Source: Marinobacter sp. Arc7-DN-1 (lineage in GTDB: Bacteria > Pseudomonadota > Gammaproteobacteria > Pseudomonadales > Oleiphilaceae). From it: 64,000 bases of DNA. The notes beneath the pieces were generated by a model. The model was given only the letters and a program-made list of their open reading frames with translations. It did not search any database and was not told the DNA's origin. This document shows positions 51,584 to 61,779 of the stretch, one piece after another. The translations under genes and the position numbers were made by a program. The number at the start of each line of letters is the position of its first letter. The stretch's first letter is position 1. Location of the stretch: NCBI RefSeq assembly GCF_003441595.1, contig NZ_CP031848.1:496001-560000 (forward strand), in the 5' to 3' direction.

Positions 51584-52825
51584 TCAGACGTTGTCGGTGC
51601 TTGCGTTCCGAAGCGCCTGAAAGCCCCTTGCAAGGTCGGTTTTCAGGTCTTCAACTGCTTCAATCCCAACGGAAATACGAATCAGGTTTTCCGTGATCCC
51701 GGCACGTTCCTTGTCCTCCGGCGACAATCGCCCGTGAGTCGTGGTAGCCGGGTGGGTAATGGTGGTTTTGACATCACCCAGGTTCGCGGTGATGGAAATC
51801 ATCCGGGTAGCGTCAATGAATCCCCACGCCTCTTCACGGGCGCCTTTGAGCCGGAACGACAACACCCCCCCGAAACCCTTCTGCTGTTTTTTCGCCAGGT
51901 CGTGCTGGGGGTGGCTCTCAAGCCCGGCATAGAACACACATTCCACCGCCGGTTGCTGTTCCAGCCACAAGGCCAACTCTAACGCATTGTCACAATGGGC
52001 GCGCATACGAATTGGTAAGGTTTCCAGGCCCTTCTGGAAAACCCAGGCATTGAAAGGGCTCATGGTCGGGCCCGCGGACCGCAGGAAGCCGTAGACCTCT
52101 TCCATCATCTTTTCAGAGCCCACCACCACGCCGCCGACGCACCGGCCCTGGCCGTCCAGATATTTGGTGGCGGAATGGATCACGATATCCGCCCCCTGCT
52201 CCAATGGCCTCTGGAGGACCGGAGTGCAGAAACAGTTATCCACCACGAACAGTGCATCGCTGTCGCGGGCCAGCTGAGCCAGCCCGGCCATATCCGCTAC
52301 TTCGCACAACGGATTGGACGGAGTCTCAATGAACAGCATGCGGGTTTCCGGGCGCACCGATGCGCTCCATTCTTCCATGTCCGTCAGGCTGACAAACGAG
52401 GTTTCCACCCCAAACCTTGCCATGTACTTCTGGAACAGCACATTGGTGGTTCCGAATACGCCCCGCGAGCAGACAACATGATCGCCACTTTGCAGCAGCG
52501 CCATGCAGGTGCTCAGGATTGCGGCCATGCCGGAGGCGGTTGCCACCGCCCGCTCGCCACCTTCCATGGCCGCAATCCGGGCTTCGAAGGCCTGAACCGT
52601 CGGATTGGTGAAGCGGGAGTAGATGTTGCCCGGCTCATCTCCGCCAAAACGGGCAGCCGCCTGGGCGGCGCTGCCGTAGACAAAGCTGGACGTGGGAAAT
52701 ATGGCGTCGCTGTGCTCAAGCTGGCCGGTGCGGATCTGCCCCGCCCTCACCGCCAGGGTATCAACGGACATACCCTCAAGATCCGATTCCGGAATCCAGA
52801 CAGCTTCTTCGCGGCGTAAGGTCAT
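51584..52825 (-). CDS. metZ: O-succinylhomoserine sulfhydrylase
   Basis: A 413-aa PLP enzyme of the Cys/Met metabolism family. Features are [23 protein letters not shown] at about 69-91, SGMAAI, and the PLP-binding Lys221 in [13 protein letters not shown]. MetZ makes homocysteine directly from O-succinylhomoserine and sulfide, supplying MetH. The ATG at 52825 has GGAG upstream; the preceding TTG is ignored. It follows purF by 27 bp, an order (cvpA-purF-metZ) shared with pseudomonads. It could act on O-acetylhomoserine instead. Confidence 0.92.
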   Translation of the reverse strand: MTLRREEAVWIPESDLEGMSVDTLAVRAGQIRTGQLEHSDAIFPTSSFVYGSAAQAAARFGGDEPGNIYSRFTNPTVQAFEARIAAMEGGERAVATASGMAAILSTCMALLQSGDHVVCSRGVFGTTNVLFQKYMARFGVETSFVSLTDMEEWSASVRPETRMLFIETPSNPLCEVADMAGLAQLARDSDALFVVDNCFCTPVLQRPLEQGADIVIHSATKYLDGQGRCVGGVVVGSEKMMEEVYGFLRSAGPTMSPFNAWVFQKGLETLPIRMRAHCDNALELALWLEQQPAVECVFYAGLESHPQHDLAKKQQKGFGGVLSFRLKGAREEAWGFIDATRMISITANLGDVKTTITHPATTTHGRLSPEDKERAGITENLIRISVGIEAVEDLKTDLARGFQALRNASTDNV

Positions 52826-52852
52826 CAACGTCTCCTGCCTGATACGGCGGCT

Positions 52853-54379
52853 TCAGTCTTCGTCGTTGTACAAATCAATAATACCGTTATCACTGGATGT
52901 GGCTCCGGTACTCTCGAAACGTTTGTCGTCGTTGCGCAGTTCTTCGAGCCGGTTAAGGTAGGCCGCATCGACATCTCCGGTCACATACTTACCGGTGAAG
53001 ACCGAGCACTCCCAGCCCTCAATATCGTCATTCACGTCACTGACGCAGGTTACCAGATCATCCAGGTCCTGATAGAGCAGCCAGTCCGCGCCAATCAGCT
53101 CCCGGATCTCTTCAACGGTGCAGTCGTGAGCAATCAGCTCGCTGGCAGAGGGCATGTCGATCCCGTACACGTTCGGGTAGCGAACGGGGGGCGCTGCCGA
53201 CGCAAAATAGACTTTGCGGGCACCCGCATCCCGCGCCATCTGGACAATCTCCTTACAGGTGGTGCCGCGCACGATCGAGTCGTCCACCAGCATCACATTC
53301 TTGCCCCGGAACTCAAGATCGATCGGGTTCAGCTTCTGGCGAACGGACTTCTTCCGCATTTTCTGGCCAGGCATGATGAACGTCCGGCCGATGTAGCGGT
53401 TCTTGATAAAGCCTTCCCGGAATTTGACCCCAAGGCGATGGGCCATCTGCATGGCGGAGGTCCGGCTGGTGTCCGGAATCGGTATCACCACATCGATATC
53501 ATGGTCCGGGCACTCTCGCAGAACTTTCTCGGCCAGGGTCTCCCCCATCCGCAGGCGCGCCTTGTAGACCGACACCTTGTCAAGGATGGAGTCCGGGCGG
53601 GCGAAATACACATGCTCGAAAATACACGGGAAAAGATGCGGATCTTCGGCGCACTGACGGGTGTAGAGGGTGCCGTCGGTTTCGATATAGACGGCCTCGC
53701 CCGGCGCAATATCACGAACCAGGGTATAACCCGCGGCACTCAGAGCCACGCTTTCCGAGGCGATCATGTATTCCTTCCGGCCATCCTCAGCGGTTCGCTC
53801 GCCGTAGCAGGCCGGCCGGATTCCGTTCGGGTCCCGGAAGCCGACAATGCCGTAACCGGTAATCATCGCAATCACGGCATAGGCACCCCGGCAGCGTTTG
53901 TGCACGGCGCTTACCGCTGAAAAAATTTCGTCCTTGGTGGGATCGAGCTTACCCAGCTTCTGCAGTTCATGGGCGAACACGTTCAACAGCACTTCCGAAT
54001 CCGAATTGGTGTTGATGTGGCGAAGATCGGTCCGGAACAGGTCCTTGCTGAGATCATCGGCATTGGTCAGGTTGCCGTTATGGGCCAGGGTAATGCCGTA
54101 GGGGCTGTTTACATAGAACGGCTGGGCTTCGGCGGAACTGGAACTGCCGGCTGTCGGGTAACGCACATGCCCGATACCCACGTTACCGACCAGGCGGCGC
54201 ATATGCCGGGTGTGAAACACGTCCCGCACCAGCCCGTTATCCTTGCGAAGGTAAAAACGATCATCCTGAAAAGTAACAATGCCCGCCGCGTCCTGGCCCC
54301 GGTGCTGAAGTACAGTCAGCGCATCATAGAGCGACTGATTGACGTTGGAAGTACTGACGATGCCGACAATGCCACACAT
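52853..54379 (-). CDS. purF: Amidophosphoribosyltransferase
   Basis: A 508-aa enzyme that makes 5-phosphoribosylamine, the first committed step of purine synthesis. It starts MCGIVGIV, with Cys2 the glutaminase nucleophile after Met removal. The phosphoribosyltransferase motif [13 protein letters not shown] is present. Length matches E. coli PurF (505 aa). It is 34 bp downstream of cvpA, the classic cvpA-purF pair. Confidence 0.96.
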   Translation of the reverse strand: MCGIVGIVSTSNVNQSLYDALTVLQHRGQDAAGIVTFQDDRFYLRKDNGLVRDVFHTRHMRRLVGNVGIGHVRYPTAGSSSSAEAQPFYVNSPYGITLAHNGNLTNADDLSKDLFRTDLRHINTNSDSEVLLNVFAHELQKLGKLDPTKDEIFSAVSAVHKRCRGAYAVIAMITGYGIVGFRDPNGIRPACYGERTAEDGRKEYMIASESVALSAAGYTLVRDIAPGEAVYIETDGTLYTRQCAEDPHLFPCIFEHVYFARPDSILDKVSVYKARLRMGETLAEKVLRECPDHDIDVVIPIPDTSRTSAMQMAHRLGVKFREGFIKNRYIGRTFIMPGQKMRKKSVRQKLNPIDLEFRGKNVMLVDDSIVRGTTCKEIVQMARDAGARKVYFASAAPPVRYPNVYGIDMPSASELIAHDCTVEEIRELIGADWLLYQDLDDLVTCVSDVNDDIEGWECSVFTGKYVTGDVDAAYLNRLEELRNDDKRFESTGATSSDNGIIDLYNDED

Positions 54380-54413
54380 GGATAAGGTGTTCTCCGAGTG
54401 TTAAAACTGAATG

Positions 54414-54983
54414 TTAGCGGGACGCAGACGCGGGTTCCACGCCTTCCTGCAGTGTACCGGGTTCCGGTTCTCGCGCACCCTCGGGCGCAGGCCCCAGAAA
54501 ACGCGCAAATTCATCGCCCAGGGTCCGCCGGGACCAGTCTTCAACCACCGCAAGGCGATCGATGATAATGGACGTTCGCCACCAGGTATCCTGTGCCAGT
54601 GGGGTATATCGGGTGAAGGCGATGGCGACAATCACGACCACAACACCTCGCAAGAGCCCGAACCCCATGCCAAGTACCCGATCCGTGGCTGAAAGCCCTG
54701 TGACCCTGATCAGGTGACCAATCATGTTGTTAATGATGGCTCCGACAATGAGCGTTCCAAAGAAGAGTATGGCGAAGGCGGCAATGAGCCTGACCAGGGG
54801 CGTTTCTACCGTGCTTTCCAGCAGGCTTTGCATTTGTGGATGGAAGGTTCTGGCAAGGATGAACGCGCCAACCCAGGTCACCAGAGACAGAGCTTCTTTT
54901 ACGAAACCCCGCTTCAGACTGATGAGCGTGGAAACTGTAATCAGGGCGATAATGACCCAGTCAATCCAGATCAGCGCTTCCAT
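54414..54983 (-). CDS. cvpA: CvpA family membrane protein
   Basis: A 189-aa protein with four predicted transmembrane helices in the first about 130 residues. The family start WIDWVIIALITVSTLISLKRGFVKEALSL is followed by RVLGMGFGLLRGVVVVIVA. CvpA is linked to colicin V production and envelope stress tolerance in enteric bacteria; its mechanism is unclear. It lies between the SPOR gene and purF on the same strand. Confidence 0.9.
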   Translation of the reverse strand: MEALIWIDWVIIALITVSTLISLKRGFVKEALSLVTWVGAFILARTFHPQMQSLLESTVETPLVRLIAAFAILFFGTLIVGAIINNMIGHLIRVTGLSATDRVLGMGFGLLRGVVVVIVAIAFTRYTPLAQDTWWRTSIIIDRLAVVEDWSRRTLGDEFARFLGPAPEGAREPEPGTLQEGVEPASASR

Positions 54984-55075
54984 GGAAAACCCGGTGGAGA
55001 AAAGGAAGCGCGAATTCTATCAGGAAACCCCGGTTCGCCAAACCGCCTTACCCACATAAAACCGCTTGAGCGTGG

Positions 55076-55675
55076 CTATTTTTCGCCGGACGTGATCAGG
55101 CTGTTCACGCCAAACGCATCATCCACGGCTCGTTTTGCTGCTTCGGCTTCCGACCTGGTGGCAAACGGACCGCTGAAAACCCGGGTAAGCGTGGTATCTC
55201 CACGGACTACGGCCTGGAGGTGAGAGCCATAGCCCTTTTCCCGAACCTTGTCCCGCAACCGGCGGGCATTGTCTTCGTTGCCAAAACTTCCCAGCTGGAC
55301 CACCCAGGCGCCCTCAAGGGAGCGCTCGTACTCGGCCGTTTCCGGCTCAGCGGGCTCCCTGACCTCAGGAACGGGCGCGGAGGCAACGGGCGCGGAATCG
55401 GAGCCTTCTTCAAGAATCCGGTACGCGGGCGAGTCCTTGCTCTCCCCTGCCCCAGGTTCAGGCACATCAGGTGCGTTCTCGCTGAGCTCATAGGAAGGCG
55501 CCGGTGCCACTTCGGTTTCAGGCGCCTCAACTTCAGGGAAAGGGGGTTCTTCCGGAATTTTGATAGTTGTGGAACTGCGTTCCGAGTGAGGCTCGTCAAA
55601 AAGCATGGGAACAAAGATAACCGCCAGGGAAACGAGTACCAACGCCCCGATTATTCTCTGTTTCAATCCATCCAC
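55076..55675 (-). CDS. SPOR-domain protein, DedD-like
   Basis: A 199-aa bitopic protein. A short cytoplasmic tail MDGLKQRI is followed by one transmembrane helix (about 9-26). A proline/glutamate-rich periplasmic linker (about 30-120) leads to a C-terminal SPOR domain (about 122-195, AWVVQLGSFGNEDNARRLRDKV). SPOR domains bind denuded glycans at the division septum, and DedD contributes to cell division. Position folC-SPOR-cvpA-purF is the same as E. coli folC-dedD-cvpA-purF. Confidence 0.88.
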   Translation of the reverse strand: MDGLKQRIIGALVLVSLAVIFVPMLFDEPHSERSSTTIKIPEEPPFPEVEAPETEVAPAPSYELSENAPDVPEPGAGESKDSPAYRILEEGSDSAPVASAPVPEVREPAEPETAEYERSLEGAWVVQLGSFGNEDNARRLRDKVREKGYGSHLQAVVRGDTTLTRVFSGPFATRSEAEAAKRAVDDAFGVNSLITSGEK

Positions 55676-55692
55676 GTTACCAGGCTCCCATC

Positions 55693-55720
55693 TGTTGTGA
55701 CTGCGCTGTTGTGACTGCGC
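55693..55720. repeat. Perfect 14-bp tandem duplication in the folC/SPOR spacer
   Basis: TGTTGTGACTGCGC occurs twice head-to-tail, 18 bp upstream of the SPOR gene start codon. The 132-bp spacer holds nothing else I recognise. Confidence 0.85.
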
Positions 55721-55807
55721 CGCGAGAGACGCCTACCCGCAGATACTAACCGTCCGGCAGCCGGAACTCAAAGGCAGACCCGCTGCCATGGACAAAGTTT
55801 AAGGCAG

Positions 55808-57148
55808 TCAGGTCAGCCCCGGGGCTCGCTTTTGTGACGCAGAGTGAAGCAGAATTTCCCGAGCCTGGGCGACGGTATGGAACGAACCGAAAACAACCAC
55901 CAGATCATCCGCTGATGCATTCGACAATGCGGTATTCAGTGCCTGCAGGACGGTTTCGGAGGCGCTCACAGCCGTCAGCCCGGCGGCCCACAGCCTGTCT
56001 TTCAGGACTGCCCCGGAAAGCCCCCTGGGAGCATCAAGCCCCGCCAGGTACCAGTGATCCACTACTCCGGCCATGGCTCTGCCAACGCCTTCAACATCCT
56101 TGTCGGCCAGCGCCGCATAAACGGCGTGAACCTCTTTACCCGGCGTTTTCAGGCTCTCCAACTGGCCAGACAACCAGCCCGCAGCATGAGGGTTGTGGCC
56201 CACATCCACAAAGATATCCGGACGCTTTCCAAGCAACTCGAATCGACCGGGGACACTCAAGCTGGAAAGGGTCTGTTCGATCGCAGCACTATCCAGCTCC
56301 GGCTCAAGATTGCGGATGGCCACGACTGCCGCAGCGACACTTTTCAGCGGCAACGGCCCGGCCGGCAAGCGAATCAACTGGCCCCCATATTCCAGAGCCG
56401 GACCGGAATTCGAATCTCTGCCGCCTTCACGCGGTGACAGGTGATAATCACGCTCCAGCAGTGCCAGATCAACTTTCTGCGCCGCAACCTGCTGAAGCAC
56501 GGAACGGGGCGGATCATTGTCGGCATAGACCGCGGGGATACCCGGCCTCAGCACGCCGGCCTTTTCAAAGCCGATAACCTCCCGGTTATCGCCAAGAAAG
56601 GCAACGTGATCGATGTCCACCGATGTCAGTATGGCGAAATCGGCATCCAGAACATTCACTGCATCCAGCCGCCCGCCCAGACCAACCTCCAGAATCCAGT
56701 GATTGACGCCCGCATTGGCGAAGGCCACGAACGCCGCCAGTGTACCAAATTCGAAATAGGTCAAAGAGACCTTTCCCCGGGCTGCCTCAACCACCTCAAA
56801 CGCCTTTACCAGTTCTGCATCCGAGATATCGGTACCGTCCAGGCGAACACGCTCGTTGTAGCTCTGGAGATGAGGCGAAGTGTAGGCTCCGGTGCGGCGC
56901 CCCGCAGCCCGCAACAGAGCCTCAACCGCTGCAACCGCACTACCCTTGCCGTTGGTACCGGCGACAGTGATGATGCGTGCTTCCGGTTTGCGACGGAAGA
57001 GCCGACGAAACACTATCAGGACCCGATCAAGCCCCAGGTCAATCTCGGTCGGGTGTATCGCTTCGAGGTAGGCAAGCCACCGGTCAACTGTGGCACCAGC
57101 CCCCGGAGAAACCGGGGGCCGGACAGAGCGGCTACTCGGTGGGGGCAT
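55808..57148 (-). CDS. folC: Bifunctional folylpolyglutamate synthase / dihydrofolate synthase
   Basis: A 446-aa Mur-ligase-like enzyme. Features are [20 protein letters not shown] near the start, the P-loop [27 protein letters not shown], and [10 protein letters not shown] in the C-terminal domain. It adds glutamate to dihydropteroate and folates. The ATG at 57148 lies inside the last codons of accD (17-bp overlap); no other in-frame start fits. An 8-bp perfect GC hairpin (57099-57119) lies in its first 20 codons. Confidence 0.92.
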   Translation of the reverse strand: MPPPSSRSVRPPVSPGAGATVDRWLAYLEAIHPTEIDLGLDRVLIVFRRLFRRKPEARIITVAGTNGKGSAVAAVEALLRAAGRRTGAYTSPHLQSYNERVRLDGTDISDAELVKAFEVVEAARGKVSLTYFEFGTLAAFVAFANAGVNHWILEVGLGGRLDAVNVLDADFAILTSVDIDHVAFLGDNREVIGFEKAGVLRPGIPAVYADNDPPRSVLQQVAAQKVDLALLERDYHLSPREGGRDSNSGPALEYGGQLIRLPAGPLPLKSVAAAVVAIRNLEPELDSAAIEQTLSSLSVPGRFELLGKRPDIFVDVGHNPHAAGWLSGQLESLKTPGKEVHAVYAALADKDVEGVGRAMAGVVDHWYLAGLDAPRGLSGAVLKDRLWAAGLTAVSASETVLQALNTALSNASADDLVVVFGSFHTVAQAREILLHSASQKRAPGLT

Positions 57149-58058
57149 CGATTTCGGGCTTTTCTGACACATCAAACTCGATAGGCTCTTCCGTGCCCGG
57201 ACGTTCCTGACCAGTGAACTTGGCCAGAACGTGGGCAATCCGCTCCCGCATCTGGTGGCGGTGAAGGATCATATCAATCGCCCCGTGCTCCAGCAGGAAC
57301 TCACTGCGCTGGAACCCTTCAGGAAGCTTTTCACGAACCGTCTGCTCGATGACCCGTGGCCCGGCAAAACCGATCAGCGCATTTGGCTCGGCGATATTCA
57401 GGTCGCCCAGCATTGCCAGACTGGCCGAAACGCCGCCGAAGACCGGGTCCGTCATGACCGAAATATAGGGAATTCCTTCCTGTTTCATACGCTCCAGAAC
57501 AGCAGCGGTTTTGGACATCTGCATCAATGACAGAATCGCTTCCTGCATTCGCGCACCGCCACTGGCCGAGAAACAGACGAGGGGAATGCGGTGCTCCAGA
57601 GCGACGTTGGCGGCCTGAACGAATTTCTCGCCGACCACCTGACCCATGGAACCGCCGAGGAAGTTGAACTCGAAGGAGCAGGCAACGAGTGGAACACCCA
57701 GAGTCGTCCCCCTCATTGCAATCAGGGCGTCCTTCTCTCCTGTCGCCTTCTGGGCTTGGGACAGACGGTCTTTGTAGCGCTTGGTATCCTTGAACTTCAG
57801 GCGATCCCATGGCTCAAGCTCAGCCGAAATCTCTTCCCGGCCGTCCTCGTCAAGGAATACATCCAGGCGCCGACGGGCATTAACCCTGAGATGGTGGTTG
57901 CATTTCGGGCAAACATCGAGATTTTTCTCAAGCTCCGGCTTGTAGAGAAAGGCGCCGCATTTGGGGCATTTCTTCCACAGCCCCTCCGGCACACCGGTTC
58001 TCTGCTTGGATTCCGAGCGAATCTTGCTCGGCATGATCTTGTCCAGCCAGTTACTCAT
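57132..58058 (-). CDS. accD: Acetyl-CoA carboxylase carboxyltransferase subunit beta
   Basis: A 308-aa subunit. The N-terminal zinc ribbon (C-P-K-C-G ... C-P-K-C-N, about 32-55) is followed by the crotonase-like carboxyltransferase domain with [19 protein letters not shown]. With AccA it transfers carboxyl from biotin to acetyl-CoA, the first step of fatty-acid synthesis. The C-terminus is extended and acidic. It lies between trpA (47-bp spacer) and folC (17-bp overlap). Confidence 0.95.
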   Translation of the reverse strand: MSNWLDKIMPSKIRSESKQRTGVPEGLWKKCPKCGAFLYKPELEKNLDVCPKCNHHLRVNARRRLDVFLDEDGREEISAELEPWDRLKFKDTKRYKDRLSQAQKATGEKDALIAMRGTTLGVPLVACSFEFNFLGGSMGQVVGEKFVQAANVALEHRIPLVCFSASGGARMQEAILSLMQMSKTAAVLERMKQEGIPYISVMTDPVFGGVSASLAMLGDLNIAEPNALIGFAGPRVIEQTVREKLPEGFQRSEFLLEHGAIDMILHRHQMRERIAHVLAKFTGQERPGTEEPIEFDVSEKPEIDAPTE

Positions 58059-58105
58059 GGTTTCATCCTGTCCTTTGATGCCTGTTTGCCCTCACCCCTG
58101 ATAAA

Positions 58106-58918
58106 TCAGGAGGCCAGGCTGTCCAGCGCTTCACGCATCGGGTGGAGCAGATCCGTCAATGCTCGTTTGAGCTGGCCGGTATCTGCCTGATTTCTGGCTA
58201 TTGTATCGACCAGGACACTGCCAACAATTACACCATCGGATACCCGGCCGACTGCAGCAGCCGTTTCCGCATCCCGGATACCGAAGCCGACGCCCACGGG
58301 AAGCGCTGTCAGTTCGTGAATGTGGTTCACTTTTGCGGCAACCTCTTCCACGTTGATTGTGGCAGAGCCTGTCACACCCTTGATTGAAACATAGTACACA
58401 TAACCGGAAGAGTGCTCACTGATTGCACGGATCCGGTCATCAGTCGTGGTCGGTGCCAGCAAAAAGATGGCATCCAGATTGCGCTCGGTAAACAGAGGAG
58501 CCACCTCGTCGGCCTCTTCCGGCGGCAGATCGACCGTCAGGATGCCATCCACACCCGCGTCTTTGGCCGCATCCGCGAATTTTTCATAGCCCATCGCCTC
58601 CATGGGGTTCAGATACCCCATCAGAACCACCGGCGTGCTGTCGTTGGTCGTGCGGAACTCCTTGACCATGCCGATAACCTGCCGGAGGGAGGTTCCATGG
58701 ACCAGCGCCCGCTCGCAGGCCAGCTGAATGACGGGACCGTCCGCCATCGGATCCGAGAATGGCACCCCCAGTTCAATAATGTCAGCGCCGGCCGCCACCA
58801 GGGTATGCATCAGATCTACCGTCACATCGGGATGCGGGTCTCCGGCGGTAATGTAGGGGATAAGTGCCTTGCGACCTTGTCCTTTAAGGGTATTGAGAAC
58901 CCCTTCGATTCGGCTCAT
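58106..58918 (-). CDS. trpA: Tryptophan synthase alpha chain
   Basis: A 270-aa TIM-barrel enzyme. Catalytic E49 and D60 lie in [15 protein letters not shown], with the same numbering as E. coli. [10 protein letters not shown] and the phosphate-binding GFGIRDAET follow. It cleaves indole-3-glycerol phosphate and channels indole to TrpB. The ATG at 58918 has GGAG 6 bases upstream; the open frame continues to 58966 but overlaps trpB. It follows trpB by 19 bp. Confidence 0.95.
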   Translation of the reverse strand: MSRIEGVLNTLKGQGRKALIPYITAGDPHPDVTVDLMHTLVAAGADIIELGVPFSDPMADGPVIQLACERALVHGTSLRQVIGMVKEFRTTNDSTPVVLMGYLNPMEAMGYEKFADAAKDAGVDGILTVDLPPEEADEVAPLFTERNLDAIFLLAPTTTDDRIRAISEHSSGYVYYVSIKGVTGSATINVEEVAAKVNHIHELTALPVGVGFGIRDAETAAAVGRVSDGVIVGSVLVDTIARNQADTGQLKRALTDLLHPMREALDSLAS

Positions 58919-58937
58919 GCCTGCTCCTGTTGATTCT

Positions 58938-60158
58938 TCAGATCTCGATGCCTTCAAGCTTGGCAACGGTGTTTATGTCCTTGTCGCCGCGGCCGGAGAC
59001 ATTGATGACCACGGTCTGGTCTTTGTCCATGGTTGCCGCCAGTTTGATGGCGTAAGCCACCGCGTGCGCGGTTTCCAGGGCGGGCATGATGCCTTCAACG
59101 CGGGTCAATTTGCGGAAACCTTCCATAGCTTCATCGTCGGTGACCGATACATAGTGGGCCCGGCCAATGTCCTTCAGCCAGCTGTGCTCCGGCCCGACAC
59201 CCGGGTAGTCCAGGCCGGCACTGACAGAATGAGTGTCGGCAATCTGGCCATTCTCATCTTCCATCAGGTAGGTCCGGTTACCGTGCAGCACGCCCGGCCG
59301 ACCGGCGCAGAGAGGTGCCGCGTGTTTTCCGGTTTCAATGCCCAGGCCACCGGCTTCAACCCCATACAGCTCCACGGATTCGTCCGCGAGGAACGGATAG
59401 AACATACCTATCGCATTTGAACCGCCGCCGACACAGGCCACCAGTGCATCTGGCAATTTACCGGTCTTCTCAAGGCACTGACGACGGGTTTCACGACCGA
59501 TTACCGACTGGAAATCCCGAACCAGCATCGGATACGGGTGTGGCCCCGCCACAGTGCCAATGATGTAAAAGGTGTTATCAACGTGCGCCACCCAGTCCCG
59601 CATGGCATCGTTCATGGCATCCTTCAGCGTTTTAGAGCCACTCTGCACGGCATGGACCTGAGCGCCCAGCAGCTTCATACGGAAGACGTTCAGAGACTGG
59701 CGCTGAACGTCCTCGGCACCCATGAACACATGACACTCAAGCCCCAGACGGGCGCAGACCGTTGCCGTCGCAACACCGTGCTGGCCGGCACCGGTCTCTG
59801 CAATAATCCGTTTCTTCCCCAGGAAACTGGCGAGCAGTGCCTGGCCAATCGTGTTGTTCACCTTGTGGGCGCCGGTGTGGCAAAGATCTTCACGCTTGAG
59901 CCAGATCTGCGCACCGCCGGTCTCCCGGGTCAGGCGCTCGGCAAAGTAAAGAGGCGTGGGCCGGCCCACGTAATCCGCCAGTTCCTTGTCGAACCGCGCC
60001 TGAAATTCCGGGTCTTTCCTGAGGCGGTTATATTCTTTCTCGAGTGTCATCAGGGAATCCATCAGAGTCTCGGAAACAAACCGCCCACCGAAGGCCCCGA
60101 AGTGACCCCGCGCGTCCGGCAGTGCGCTCAGCATTTCTTCAGTCAGTTTTACAGACAC
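58938..60158 (-). CDS. trpB: Tryptophan synthase beta chain
   Basis: A 406-aa PLP enzyme. The PLP lysine is K99 in [10 protein letters not shown]. Also visible are [10 protein letters not shown], the phosphate loop GGGSNAIG and the C-terminal [10 protein letters not shown]. It condenses indole with serine. The start is the GTG at 60158, with AGAGG 6 bases upstream; it overlaps the trpF end by 20 bp. Length and N-terminus fit TrpB type 1. Confidence 0.95.
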   Translation of the reverse strand: MSVKLTEEMLSALPDARGHFGAFGGRFVSETLMDSLMTLEKEYNRLRKDPEFQARFDKELADYVGRPTPLYFAERLTRETGGAQIWLKREDLCHTGAHKVNNTIGQALLASFLGKKRIIAETGAGQHGVATATVCARLGLECHVFMGAEDVQRQSLNVFRMKLLGAQVHAVQSGSKTLKDAMNDAMRDWVAHVDNTFYIIGTVAGPHPYPMLVRDFQSVIGRETRRQCLEKTGKLPDALVACVGGGSNAIGMFYPFLADESVELYGVEAGGLGIETGKHAAPLCAGRPGVLHGNRTYLMEDENGQIADTHSVSAGLDYPGVGPEHSWLKDIGRAHYVSVTDDEAMEGFRKLTRVEGIMPALETAHAVAYAIKLAATMDKDQTVVINVSGRGDKDINTVAKLEGIEI

Positions 60159-60768
60159 GGTGAACCTCTTTGATAAAATGAGAAATTTTCTGGATATCCT
60201 TGATGCCTTTGCCTTGTTCAACACCGCCGCTGACATCCACCGCCCACGGTTTCACCTGGTTTACCGCGGCAAATACGTTAGCAGATGACAACCCGCCGGC
60301 CAATATGAGCGGCAGTGGCCGGTCCTCCGGTATCAGCTCCCAGTTGAAGCCCTTCCCGGTACCGCCGTATTTTTCCGGATCCCAGGCATCTACCAGCAAA
60401 CCGGCAGAGTCCCGGAACTCTTCAAACGCACGCTCGATCTGACCGGATTCCCGAACCCGGACGGCCTTGATCCAGCGGCGCCCGAAGCCTGAGCAGAAAG
60501 CGGCAGTTTCGTCGCCATGAAACTGCAGAAGATCCAGCGGGACCTTGTCGAGCACTGTCTCGAGTTCCTGCCGAGAGGGATTCACAAACAGGCCGACAAC
60601 GGACACAAACGCAGGGATGCGGCGAACCAGAGCCGCGGCCTGATCCGCATTGACTGACCGCGGGCTTGGCCCATAGAAGACGAACCCCAGAGCGTCCGCG
60701 CCGCATTCAACCGCCGCATCAACGTCCTCAGGGCGAGTCAGGCCGCATATTTTTACGCGTGCGCTCAT
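60139..60768 (-). CDS. trpF: Phosphoribosylanthranilate isomerase
   Basis: A 209-aa TIM-barrel enzyme. [28 protein letters not shown] is the diagnostic N-terminus, with catalytic Cys7. QFHGDE and [11 protein letters not shown] are also present. It catalyses the Amadori rearrangement in tryptophan synthesis and is not fused to trpC. The ATG at 60768 overlaps the truA end by 4 bp. Gene order truA-trpF is common in gammaproteobacteria outside the enterics. Confidence 0.94.
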   Translation of the reverse strand: MSARVKICGLTRPEDVDAAVECGADALGFVFYGPSPRSVNADQAAALVRRIPAFVSVVGLFVNPSRQELETVLDKVPLDLLQFHGDETAAFCSGFGRRWIKAVRVRESGQIERAFEEFRDSAGLLVDAWDPEKYGGTGKGFNWELIPEDRPLPLILAGGLSSANVFAAVNQVKPWAVDVSGGVEQGKGIKDIQKISHFIKEVHRVCKTD

Positions 60769-61673
60769 TGGCTCAGAACCCGTTGCTTGAGATGGATATG
60801 TGTGGGCGTCAGGGGGCGGTTTTCCGCCCGACTGTACCACGGCCTCACAAAGCCGGGGCCACACTCGGCAGCAGGCAAACCGAACTCACCGGGATAACCC
60901 ACATCAACCAGATACAGACCATGGGGAGGCGCGGTAACACCGGCCACTGTCCGGTCTCTGGCAGCCAGTATCTCATGAATCCACTCTACTGGCTGCTTCC
61001 CTGAACCCACCGCCATCAACGCCCCGGCAATATTCCGCACCATGTGATGCAAAAATGCGTTGGCCTGCACATCAATTACGACAAAGTTACGTTTCCGGGT
61101 TACCGAGATCCTTTCCAGGAAACGGATCGGCGTTCGGGACTGGCAGCCGGCTGCGCGGAAGGACGAGAAATCGTGCTCACCTGTCAGCGCCTGTGCTGCC
61201 TCATGCATTCGCTCGGCATCGAGAGGGCGGAATGTCCAGCTCACCTGCCCCCGCTGGATACCGGGCCGCACCGGGTGGTTGCAGATGATGTAGCGGTAGC
61301 GGCGGTACGTGGCTGAAAAACGGGCATGGAAATCGCCCTCGCCATTCCCGGCCCAGTGCACGGAAATATCATCAGGCAATGCGGTATTGATGCCCATCAC
61401 CCAGGATCGGAGGTTCCGCACCGAAGGGGTATCGAAATGGGCAACCTGGTAACTCGCGTGAACACCGGCGTCTGTGCGCCCTGCACAAACCAGATCCACG
61501 GGGTGATCGGCGACCTTTGCGACCGCTTTGGTAAGTTCGGCTTCGACCGACCGGACGCCGGATTTCTGGAGCTGCCAGCCGTGGAAACTGCGGCCATCGT
61601 ACTCAAACGCAAGCGCGACGCGCCCTGCACCGATGGCGTTATCCGTGGTGAGTTGCTGGGTTTCAAGAAACAA
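60765..61673 (-). CDS. truA: tRNA pseudouridine synthase A (tRNA pseudouridine38-40 synthase)
   Basis: A 302-aa enzyme. The catalytic Asp is D68 in [41 protein letters not shown] and the C-terminal PPHGLYL are also present. It modifies positions 38-40 of the tRNA anticodon arm. No ATG is available before the conserved region. The best start is a TTG at 61673, only 28 bp after the fimV terminator, with a weak ribosome site. The first 17 residues are non-conserved. Confidence 0.92.
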   Translation of the reverse strand: MFLETQQLTTDNAIGAGRVALAFEYDGRSFHGWQLQKSGVRSVEAELTKAVAKVADHPVDLVCAGRTDAGVHASYQVAHFDTPSVRNLRSWVMGINTALPDDISVHWAGNGEGDFHARFSATYRRYRYIICNHPVRPGIQRGQVSWTFRPLDAERMHEAAQALTGEHDFSSFRAAGCQSRTPIRFLERISVTRKRNFVVIDVQANAFLHHMVRNIAGALMAVGSGKQPVEWIHEILAARDRTVAGVTAPPHGLYLVDVGYPGEFGLPAAECGPGFVRPWYSRAENRPLTPTHIHLKQRVLSQ

Positions 61674-61700
61674 GTGCGAATCCGGAAAGTATGTTTCTGT

Positions 61701-61750
61701 AAAAACAAAGCGCCGGCTTGATGCCGGGAGTCAACCCGGCAGCCGGCGCT
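61701..61750 (-). terminator. Rho-independent terminator of fimV
   Basis: On the minus strand AGCGCCGGC...GCCGGCGCT (9 bp) encloses a second 7-bp stem TGCCGGG/CCCGGCA with a small bulge, followed by TTTGTTTTT. It lies 29 bp after the fimV stop. Confidence 0.88.
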
Positions 61751-61779
61751 TGCTGCCTGTCAGACCCGATTATAACGGA

